This document shows, piece after piece, positions 7,601 to 16,100 of a stretch of DNA of 64,000 nucleotides (its first letter is position 1; each line of letters opens with the position of its first letter). The notes beneath the pieces were generated by a model, which saw nothing but the letters and a program-made list of their open reading frames with translations, had not been told where the DNA came from and did not search any database. Origin of the DNA: Bacteroidota bacterium (GTDB lineage Bacteria; Bacteroidota; Ignavibacteria; UBA10030; UBA8401). Both the position numbers and the translations under genes were made by a program. The stretch spans positions 124,001 through 188,000 of the forward strand of contig JBBAAO010000003.1 in the NCBI GenBank assembly GCA_041658205.1, in the 5' to 3' direction.

Positions 7601-10400
7601 CAATATTTGCATCTCCCATTTTAACAACCAATCGATGTGTTCCAACTTGGGCAGTGGTCGGCGTCCACGAAAACTGACCTGCTGCCGATATTACCGCACC
7701 TGTAGGACTTTCGGCATTCGTAAAGGTGAGATTTTCATTATCGGGATCTTGTCCTGTAAACGTGAAATTCGTTGTTAACCCTGGTTCAGTGAATGTTGTT
7801 TCGGGTAAGACCTGTGTAAATACCGGCGGTCGATTTACATTGTTTATAGTGATATTTGTTATTTTTGTTGTGGCTCCATTATTAGCATCTCGTACACCGG
7901 TTGTGATACTCACATTTCCGGATTGATTGAAAGCTGGTTTCCAATTCATCACACCTGAAATTGAATCAAGAGTCATTCCAAGCGGAGCGTTTACCATGAA
8001 GAACTTAAGGAGATCATTGTCCGGGTCGACTGCGTTATAATCAAATGTCAACTGCTGATTCTCATTGATGGAGGTATCCCCCATAACACTGGTAAACAAT
8101 GGAAGTTGATTATTGTTGGTAACAGTAATAGCAACCGGATCGTCTGCAAAACCTCCTTGTTGATCGAACACTCGAACTGTAAAATTAAACACATTGGCTT
8201 GATTAAGTGTAGGAGTCCACGAAAAAAGTCCCGTGATGGAATCAATTTGCATGCCCGCCGTTTGTCCTTGAAGATCAAATCGAACTGAATTTCCATCCGG
8301 ATCAAAAGCATCAATATCGAATACAAGTGATTGTTGTTCCTGGATTGAGGTATCATTTAAGAATCGTGTAAAAAGGGGAAGTCTATTCGTATTATTTACA
8401 TTGATGTTCGTTTGTTTTGATGCACTTCCTCCTTTTCCATCCGACACGGAAACAATAAAGCTATGAACACCGGATTGAGAAAATCCCGGTTTCCAATTGA
8501 ACACGCCGGACACCGTATCGAGCGTCATTCCTATAGAAGGGTTTTGCAGCGCAAATTTCAGTTGATCATTATCTCCATCAACGGCATCATAATCAAACGT
8601 CAACTGCTGATCTTCACTGATTGTAGTATCGTTTAATGCTTTGGCAAGCAATGGAAATTGGTTGAGCGGTGGAGCAATGGTAATCTTTCCATTTTTGATG
8701 GTCGCTGTTGGTTGTAACGGTCCGGGCTCATTGCATTGAAATTCCAAAAATGTCAACGGCGAGAATTGCCCCTGTCCGGAAGGTGCTTTGTGATAAAACC
8801 GTAGAACCGCAAATGTTCCCACTCCTGCGAGTGATGTTGTTCCGGAAAACGCCATACGAATAACGGCAGCAGAATCATTTACGGCAGACTGCATTCCGCT
8901 AGAGAGTGTTCCGGCGGTGTTTAATCCTCCAAAACGGATTTTGGTTGTGTCATATCCAATTTTAATTTGTGTTGATAAAATACCAAGACCTGTCACATTA
9001 CTGACGGAGAGCGTAACATCAACAGAATCACCAACGCGAACAATCGTATCAGGTAATAATGCCATAAAATCATTAACCGTGATGGAGATGCTTCCGTCAA
9101 ATCCTTGCGCATCATATGCAGAGAGTGTAATAGATCCTCTCGATTTTGCTTTTACTTTTCCCGTGAGCGAATCAACAATTACTCGTGACGTATCTGATGA
9201 GTACCATTTAAATGGCGCTGTTCCTCCTACGGCACTGTATGTTATCGTATCCCCACGCGTTAACACCAGAACATTCGGATTAATATTAATGATTGGTCCG
9301 CCGATAGGATTAAAGATACCATTGTCAATTGTAGCTCCAATAGTTTCATTGAACAGGACATTTTGTAGAGTAAGGTTTGAACTTACCACGGCAAATCGTT
9401 TCACCTGAAAGCGCACATACGCAAGAACTCCTTTTCCTGTGAGCGTATCGGATCCTGCCATCGCAACATCTATGGTGCCGGTCCCAAAATTGACTGTCGG
9501 AATCCCCCACGATTGTGCAATTGTTCCCGTTGTTAAGACTCCCTTGGGAACAAGAGTGTTTGCGTTAAAATTAAGTTTCCACTGTGCCGAAATTATTCCC
9601 AATGAAGTCACATCAGAAATCCGGATCGGAAGATCGAATGTGAGATTCTGCATGATGGAAGTATCCGGAATGGAGAGCGTGAGACCGTTCAATGAGGCTG
9701 AATTGATCTGGAATGTGTTGGATTGATCCCAAAGTCCGAAAGAATCCGTTACTTTAGCGATCGTCTGGCCAACTTTTTTTCCGACAAGTCTGCCCGTTGC
9801 GTCAATTGAAGCAACCGATGTATCACCAACGGTCCAAACCAATGGAGGCGTCATATCGCCCGTTGCAGAAAAGAAGATGGTATCTCCCACAATTTTATTT
9901 TGTGGAGGATTCTTTGGATTGATAAAAATATCCATCGGACGGAATGAACCATTATCAATAATCACCGATGGTGCTCCTTCATTCAACATTGCCCCAGAAA
10001 GAGAGACAACTTCCGTCACATTTGCTGCCGCCGATGCATTTACCAATACTTTTAAATATATCAGAACGCCTTTTCCTGTAATTGGCTGAGCGTTTGCAAA
10101 AATAATCTTTTTCGAAACATTGTTATATAAAATACTTTGCGTTCCCCCGAGCATTGTCCCGGCTGTGTCGACGCCAGTTACGGTAAATACGTTATTCACT
10201 GCAACAGTAAATTCACCTGAAATAATTGAATCTGTTGTAGTTAATACATCATCACAATAGATGGGATAGGAATATGTAACGCCGCGTTTGCCAAGTGAAT
10301 CCGGCATTCGAAAATGCACTGTGTCGATTTGTGCATAAATAATGCCGACACTGAAAAGAGTCAAAAGGACAATACCGTATGGATAAGATTTTTTCATCAA
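4638..10400 (-). CDS. Giant T9SS surface protein with three cohesin-like modules, Big2 and Ig repeats, 1920 aa
   Basis: Signal peptide (about 1-23). Residues about 24-570 alternate cohesin-like and Big2-like Ig modules: cohesin-like at about 25-150, 238-375 and 450-570 (the shared pattern is a beta-sandwich with 'TLTGKGVLAYVRFQV' and a following 'NE...IDNG.F' strand), and Big2-like at about 158-235 and 378-447. Six He_PIG/cadherin-like repeats of about 90 aa follow (about 577-1127; each begins with an LPLF....NDT motif). Next come an ASH-like 'choice-of-anchor' module (about 1128-1225), a DUF4350/GATase-like domain (about 1236-1440), a further beta-rich region, and the T9SS sorting domain (about 1825-1920, NYPNPFNPSTLIRY). 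It is the last gene of the operon, 16 bp after the 911-aa gene. Likely an adhesin or scaffold. It has no dockerin. Confidence 0.8.
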   Translation of the reverse strand: MMKKSYPYGIVLLTLFSVGIIYAQIDTVHFRMPDSLGKRGVTYSYPIYCDDVLTTTDSIISGEFTVAVNNVFTVTGVDTAGTMLGGTQSILYNNVSKKIIFANAQPITGKGVLIYLKVLVNASAAANVTEVVSLSGAMLNEGAPSVIIDNGSFRPMDIFINPKNPPQNKIVGDTIFFSATGDMTPPLVWTVGDTSVASIDATGRLVGKKVGQTIAKVTDSFGLWDQSNTFQINSASLNGLTLSIPDTSIMQNLTFDLPIRISDVTSLGIISAQWKLNFNANTLVPKGVLTTGTIAQSWGIPTVNFGTGTIDVAMAGSDTLTGKGVLAYVRFQVKRFAVVSSNLTLQNVLFNETIGATIDNGIFNPIGGPIININPNVLVLTRGDTITYSAVGGTAPFKWYSSDTSRVIVDSLTGKVKAKSRGSITLSAYDAQGFDGSISITVNDFMALLPDTIVRVGDSVDVTLSVSNVTGLGILSTQIKIGYDTTKIRFGGLNTAGTLSSGMQSAVNDSAAVIRMAFSGTTSLAGVGTFAVLRFYHKAPSGQGQFSPLTFLEFQCNEPGPLQPTATIKNGKITIAPPLNQFPLLAKALNDTTISEDQQLTFDYDAVDGDNDQLKFALQNPSIGMTLDTVSGVFNWKPGFSQSGVHSFIVSVSDGKGGSASKQTNINVNNTNRLPLFTRFLNDTSIQEQQSLVFDIDAFDPDGNSVRFDLQGQTAGMQIDSITGLFSWTPTLNQANVFNFTVRVFDQQGGFADDPVAITVTNNNQLPLFTSVMGDTSINENQQLTFDYNAVDPDNDLLKFFMVNAPLGMTLDSISGVMNWKPAFNQSGNVSITTGVRDANNGATTKITNITINNVNRPPVFTQVLPETTFTEPGLTTNFTFTGQDPDNENLTFTNAESPTGAVISAAGQFSWTPTTAQVGTHRLVVKMGDANIGVFDTAYFVVEIKNTSPVFTATLNDTIISEAQALSFTYKASDVQNDTLFYSLGSQGPAGLAISQSGQLNWTPDFTQSGIYTIVVKLQEHQFILLDTAKITVLNTNRLPQFVAKLPDLQTFVDSLVNFKYSATDPDNENLTFAFVKSPSNATLQSDGTFSWKPEATHLGKDTIVVNVNDGTSSVPDTAVLTVNGFPFAEVTQTVFDFGSITFGGTKTMRSIIKNNGVVPLSFRALPQSNPISDLNFILDTVGVSTILPGKQDTVSITYSPKTVGGHSAGYIFTTNDFRKPSYVFTANGSAIAKLVVTKRLLVDVQHNSAAPLTDSVKGLGLLFAFLSKSGIQVTFSAPVLQPHGNDILLLVTPQKNFSKPEIDSISSFVKNGGLLIALGNSVQEGNNDALNSLLKDSLWSTSLSLNNDVVVDSTANMLSPLAPLLTTFADTKHPYFANVDTLVFFSSSSVNVSDGAIPFVTTSGKGKTIGTPSIVQPTVIGLNKIGKGKIVLMGDADAWRVDSKSDSVPPNIAIKDNLAFVLNVLSITEDYEVKMPAKTPNERYQLVSIPFDLENSDIKSVLKSLGEPNPLIWRLFGRYDPAAAKYAEFPSDKFNSFRRGEAYWLITRGQFDLTPGNATIVPVQNFFPIKIGPGYSIIGNPFPFKVSWKHSTHDSVQNVIWGFDGTSFKAESLALDKFTGYFVKNLTKDSLTIYINPQDITDIPSPTPNLGKNATIASYLKEGEWRIGISAQSGKSSDLDNYAGVASGAKEEFDNFDISEPPPTPTDYVIVRFPNKHWKQQPGSYAMDIRETNEEGLYWDFEVISSRVQSNVELALTEFGNLPNSFSLYLIDKATEKAVLLSNTYQYQFTMMKNETRRNFRLVAGKTEFIEKNTQGIPLIALDYALLQNYPNPFNPSTLIRYVLGHSGHVTLELYNMLGQRVRTLKSEFQTIGTYNIEWDGKDEVGTTVATGVYFYKVSVVSNNEKVFTETKKMVLIK

Positions 10401-10416
10401 GACTATTTTTTGTCCA

Positions 10417-13152
10417 CTATTTTAAAAGCATCATTTTTTTGGTATCGCTAAACACAATTTTACCCTGAGCCTGAGCGATGATTTTATAAAAATAGACTCC
10501 GCTGGAGACAGCAGAATTATTTTCATCTGTTCCATCCCATAACAAAGAGTGGTATCCGGCGTTCTGATCTGTCTCGATCAACGTCTTCACTTCTTGACCA
10601 ATCATATTATAAATGGTGATCGTAACATTGCTTTCCTTCGGCAATTGAAAATTAATTGTCGTGGAAGGATTAAATGGGTTTGGATAATTTTGTTCCAGTG
10701 AATAGGATAACGGTAACGATGCCGTCCCCGCTACGCCAAGGGTAATTCCCGGAATTTCATTGGTAAAGTCCGTTTCGTTTAAGATAAACTTTTTCATCGT
10801 AAACAAAACGTCGTTTGGCGAAATAGTGTTGTCTTTTAAAGTAAATATAAACCGTGCAATATCACCCGCCGTGTTCAGCGGTTTGGTGCCGGCGAGCGCA
10901 AGATTGGCTCTTTCTTTCGGAAAATAGGAAGAAATCATCATGCTGTCTGTCAACGCAGTCTGCTTTATAGATTTGGCAACAACTTTTGACGAATCAAAGC
11001 CTAAACTCATAGTTATACCGAACACTTGAGACGGTTTATTCACCGAAACAAAAAGCTCATAATCACCTGCAACTTGAGTTGGCGCTATTCTAAACGTAAA
11101 TGCCGAAAGTACGGCATTAGATTGTGCACGCTTTCCCATTCCACCCGGGAACGAATTGATAAGACCAACAACATACTGCAGGATCAGCGACGCATCCGCC
11201 GAAGAAATTGTTGAATCGCCACTGACATTGCCGACTAGCGTTTGCAGCGCAGTAAGCGTAATCGCCCCTACCTGACCACGTAATACCATTCCCGCATCGA
11301 AGGAAGTAATCGTACCGTTTCCGCTGACATCTCCAAACTTATTCACTCGGACAGTTATTGTGTCGTGAGTAAATGCTGTTCCATCACTGATTTGAACAAC
11401 AAATGTATACGATCCATTAGCATTTGCCGAGGGACTCCAGACGAGGTAACCATCCGAAGTAATTGTCGCACCCACTGGCTGCATGAACAAAGAATAAGTG
11501 ACCGATTGCGAATCCGGATCTACGCCTGCATATTGGAATCGCAGCGTATCAAATCGAGCAATAGCTGTATCATTAAGCACTTGTGTAAACATCGGAGGAT
11601 TGTTGACATTAAGTATCGTGATATACGCCGTATCGAATACCGCAGAAAAAGAATCGCTTACCATCACAACAACTGTTTCTATTCCGGCTTGTGTATACGA
11701 CGGAAGAAATTCCAATACGCCTGTGATGGAAATCGTCATCCCTGCAACAGGTTTCAGCAATGTAAATGACATTGAATCATTATCCCCGTCACTTGCAGAG
11801 TAATTGTATTGAAGGAATTGATTTTCTGAAATTGTTGTATCATTCAATACAGATGTAAATACCGGGAATTGATTCATATTCAAAACATTAATTACAACGT
11901 ACCTGCTGTCGTATGCTCCCGACGTATCCCTTACTTTAAATGTAGGATTATAAAATCCTGCCTGTGTTAAATCGGGAGTCCAATTCACTTTACCGGTCAC
12001 CGAATCAATCATCATCCCATTAGGAGAATCAATCACAGAATATTTGAGCGGCTCCCCATCATCGTCTGTTGCATCGATATTAAAAGAATACGGTTGATCT
12101 TCAATGAATAATAATGTGTCGGGAAAAATTGTCGAGATAACAGGATTTTGATTTACATTGTCAACGGTGATTGTAAATTGATCCAGAGTTGTTAGTCCGC
12201 GTCCATCATCTGCTGTCACTTCAAATACATACTGATTCGCACTAAAGAACGACGGCGAAAATGTAAACACACCGGTGATCGAATCAATTGCTGCTTCGCT
12301 AGTCAGTGCAGGATTCATCGTTAAAAAATAATGGACGGCATGACCGTTCGAATCTGTCGCAAAAAAGAGTGTCGTGTATATATCTCCCTCTTTTATCGTC
12401 GTATCATTAGGAGTATTTACGAAGACCGGAGCATAATTCGGTATTGGATTGACAATGAGAATCCCATCTGCATATGCTCCGTTCATCTCTTCATTCACCA
12501 AGAATTGTGTAAAATGAAGTGAGCGTGATTGCGAAACCTCCACCGCTGTCTTCGACACGAATCGAAGTTTTAATAATACGTCCTCCGTTGTAACCATTCC
12601 CAGTGGAAACGTTGTTGCAACTCCAATTTTTATCGTATCGAACACTTGATTAAACACTCCAGAAGGCTGTAGTGAATTGATAATTGTTCCTGAAAAATCA
12701 AATCCTATAAACTTAAAGACTGTTGTGTCATACGGAAGATGAATATCTGTCGATAGCAACTGCAACAATGCAGATCGGCATGTATAATAGACAGGAACTT
12801 CTACCGTATCACCGTCCGTAAACGATGCTGATCCAATCCTCGTCGCATATAAATATGTATTAATCACTTGACTTCCAGACATACCGATTGAATCGGTTGC
12901 GGTAATTGTAACATTAGCCACAGCTAAGTAGACAATAATATTTGCTTCAGTAGCACTAAACGGTGTCACCGTAACACCGGCATTGCTTGAACTCCATGAG
13001 TATGAACCGATCCCTCCTGAAGCTGTAACAAAGATCGTATCGCCAACAGCCATTGTTGTTGGCAACCCGTTAATACTGATAGTCGGCAAAGCAAATGCGG
13101 CGCTTATTCCACATAGTATCAAAGCCACAATTGCAGTAAGCGTATTTTTCAA
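10417..13152 (-). CDS. T9SS surface protein with Ig repeats, dockerin-like pair and cohesin-like domains, 911 aa
   Basis: Signal peptide (about 1-22), an N-terminal Ig-like module, and a cohesin-like module (about 100-235, ending 'FLVNEEMNGAYADG'). Four He_PIG/cadherin-like repeats follow (about 240-600). A type-I-dockerin-like pair at about 604-667 carries two calcium-loop helices, GDVSGNGTITSFDAGMVLR and NVSGDSTISSADASLIL, in which D/N/D/S positions match the F-hand loop. A second cohesin-like domain (about 672-810) and a T9SS sorting domain (about 818-911, NYPNPFNPSTTINF) complete it. The dockerin-cohesin-T9SS block is clearly homologous to the end of the upstream 1885-aa protein. It is the middle gene of the operon: 27 bp after the upstream stop, 16 bp before the next start. 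Predicted cell-surface assembly or adhesion protein. Confidence 0.82.
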   Translation of the reverse strand: MKNTLTAIVALILCGISAAFALPTISINGLPTTMAVGDTIFVTASGGIGSYSWSSSNAGVTVTPFSATEANIIVYLAVANVTITATDSIGMSGSQVINTYLYATRIGSASFTDGDTVEVPVYYTCRSALLQLLSTDIHLPYDTTVFKFIGFDFSGTIINSLQPSGVFNQVFDTIKIGVATTFPLGMVTTEDVLLKLRFVSKTAVEVSQSRSLHFTQFLVNEEMNGAYADGILIVNPIPNYAPVFVNTPNDTTIKEGDIYTTLFFATDSNGHAVHYFLTMNPALTSEAAIDSITGVFTFSPSFFSANQYVFEVTADDGRGLTTLDQFTITVDNVNQNPVISTIFPDTLLFIEDQPYSFNIDATDDDGEPLKYSVIDSPNGMMIDSVTGKVNWTPDLTQAGFYNPTFKVRDTSGAYDSRYVVINVLNMNQFPVFTSVLNDTTISENQFLQYNYSASDGDNDSMSFTLLKPVAGMTISITGVLEFLPSYTQAGIETVVVMVSDSFSAVFDTAYITILNVNNPPMFTQVLNDTAIARFDTLRFQYAGVDPDSQSVTYSLFMQPVGATITSDGYLVWSPSANANGSYTFVVQISDGTAFTHDTITVRVNKFGDVSGNGTITSFDAGMVLRGQVGAITLTALQTLVGNVSGDSTISSADASLILQYVVGLINSFPGGMGKRAQSNAVLSAFTFRIAPTQVAGDYELFVSVNKPSQVFGITMSLGFDSSKVVAKSIKQTALTDSMMISSYFPKERANLALAGTKPLNTAGDIARFIFTLKDNTISPNDVLFTMKKFILNETDFTNEIPGITLGVAGTASLPLSYSLEQNYPNPFNPSTTINFQLPKESNVTITIYNMIGQEVKTLIETDQNAGYHSLLWDGTDENNSAVSSGVYFYKIIAQAQGKIVFSDTKKMMLLK

Positions 13153-13179
13153 CGACGTAATTTCCCCTGTAGCAACAAT

Positions 13180-16100
13180 TTATTTTAGCAAAATCATTTT
13201 TTTCACCTGAGTGAATTTACTTTTTCCCTCGCTTATTGCATCTATTCTATAAATATATATCCCGCTCGCCACAGCGGTGTTATGATCATCTCTTCCATTC
13301 CATTGCAATGAATAAAATCCTGGATGCTGTTCTGAATTGGTCAACATTTTTACCATTTGACCCAGCGTATTGTAAATCGCAATCCTTACAGTACTCGCCA
13401 TCGGAATCTGATACTGTATGGTTGTTACCGGATTAAACGGATTTGGAAAGTTTTGCGACAATCCAAACGTAGTGGGAATTTCGACAAAGTCCTCCACTTT
13501 CAATATGATAGAGCCCACATCGGAGGTAACGTCCGTTTCATTTAATACGAACTTCTTCACGGTAAACAATACCTCCTGTTGTGCTTTTGCTGCACTGAGT
13601 ATTTTAAAGGTCATTCGTGCAACATCACCCTCCGAATTCAATGGTTTTATACCTGACATTGCGATGTTGGCATTTCCTTTCGGGAAATGATGGAACATCA
13701 CCATACTGTCTGACTCCATTGTTTTAACAATAGAAATAGGTTGAACAAGGGTAGTATCATACGATAAATTGAAATTCAATCCATAAACATTCGTTGGTTT
13801 ATTCAGATGAATGATAAGCTCGAACTCATCCGGATTTTTCCCTTTGACAATGTTGAATGAAAAAGCGGTAACAATATCACTTTCCAATGATTGTTTTCCG
13901 AGACCGGGAAATCCTGAAATCAATCCAACAACATATCGTAAAATATAGGAGGCGTCAAATGCGCTAACGGTGGTATCGCCGCTTACGTTGGCAGCTTGAC
14001 GTTGAATGGTCGAAAGGTTGAAATTGACAGGATCGACAAGAAATCGAAGAATCATTGAACCATCATAAGCAGAAATTTGTCCATTTCCGCTTACGTCGCC
14101 AGGCAGAATTCCCGAGCGACTGGTTAAGTATGGATCCCAATTTACGTCACCGGTTCCAGAAACAACAATTTTGTTCCCTGAACCAGTAAGATTGGAACGG
14201 TTCGGTCCAGTGGCAGGTCCAGTAGATTTCAACGGGCCATTTGCAGTTCCCCAAAAATTATTTGTAGCATTTGTTGTTACACCGGTAAAAGATGACTGCA
14301 ATCCGGTTGATGTATTAAGATAAATGTTATTGTAATTCACTGCAGGAACAGATGAACCGCTTATATTAACACCGTTCCCATTATGATGAATTTCGTTCCC
14401 AAGTAATTGGGATGTGCAGTTGTTAAGCTGGATTCCCCAATATTTTGAATACGAAATAAAGCTGGATTCAACCGCTGCCGATGTAGAATTGAAATCGAGT
14501 GCACCATAACCCCAATAATCCCCATACCGAATAATGGTGTGAAAGAAGCGTGATCCGTTGGTTGCGCTACCGTTCAGATAAATTCGATCCCAATCGCCGG
14601 GGGAGGGGAGTGTAGCAGAAGTATCCTCATTCGTGTTTCCGCCGTATGTGGAATCTTTCCATGAGGTGAAAACAATTTTATCTCTCGTCGTTCCTTCCGA
14701 AAGAATTGTACCCGCAATGTCGATATATCCAGTGCCATCTTCTTTCGCAAATTTTATGATGCTGCCTGGTGCTATTTTAAGCGTAGTTCCGGATGGCACG
14801 GACAAATCAACGCGAACGGCAATCACCTTTGAAAAGTTTGCCGGCAAGGACATTCCCAGTTTTCCGAACACGATGCCTTGTGTTAGCAAAACGTTATTAT
14901 GTTTGTTCCCCACAATAACATTATTTTGATAGACATTTCCATTAACTGTTCCGGTACTATCCATTGAAAGTTGTCCTGTTACACCGATAGGAAATTTATT
15001 ACCGGTGATAGAATCATCCGTAACATATGCACGAGAAGAGAAAATTCCTGCAAGCCCGTTGTTCCGAATTTTATTCCCAGCGATCATGATCAACGTATCA
15101 ACGGCATCGTTTCTTGCAAGAATATAAAGTCCATGATCTTTATTGTTGTTCACAACATTGCCAATCACTGATAATGGTATGGTATTGTTTTCCAGATAAA
15201 TTCCCGTTTTTTTGTTTCCCGAAACTGTGCAGTTTGATATTACAGATACTTTCGCAGATCCCTGAGACCAAATTCCATACTCTGCATTGTTGAGAAACTT
15301 TGAATGACGAAGCACAACATTATTATTTGTATTGTTATAGAGTTGAATACCATATGTTCCACAACTGTCGACCGTTGTGCTATCAATAGTGAGTGCCGTT
15401 CCTTCTACTGTTATCCCTGATGTTAATGATCCAAAAATTTTATTATTAGAGAAAATCAAACCACCAAGATTAGCATCAAAATATGTTGCCCCCCAACCAC
15501 TGCGACCACCATATCGAAATTGACAATTACGAACAATCGATGCGGCGCTTCCATTCCTAAACTCGATGTACTCCCAGTCCCCGGGGAGCGGAGCGACAAA
15601 ATCGGTTAGCGAAGTTGTTTTTCCTCCTGCGGTACTGTCTCTCCACGATGTAAAAATAATTGGATTGGTATTAGTCCCTTGTGCAATAAGGGTTCCATAG
15701 ACATTGAAATTTCTGTAACCCGATGTAAGGAGACTGTGAAATTTTACGACGACACCTGAATCAATAACAAGGGTTGTTCCTGCATCAACCGTTATATTAT
15801 AAATTGCGGTGTACGTTTTTGATGATATCGCTTGAGGAAAGGCTGCGCGCAACGTATCCGACATTGCACCTTGCCAAATTGCAATAGTATTATTATAGAG
15901 ATTACCGGTGATCACATTACCATCTACACCACTATTATCCTTATAAATATTCCCTTGTTTTCTCCACACCGATATGGGAAAACGATTCCGTCTGATTTTA
16001 TTGTCAATAAACCGTGCACGACTGCTTAATATACCGTCGCCGCCGTTATCCTCAACAAAGTTACCAAAATACTGCAGATCGGTTGCGCTGACTATTGAAT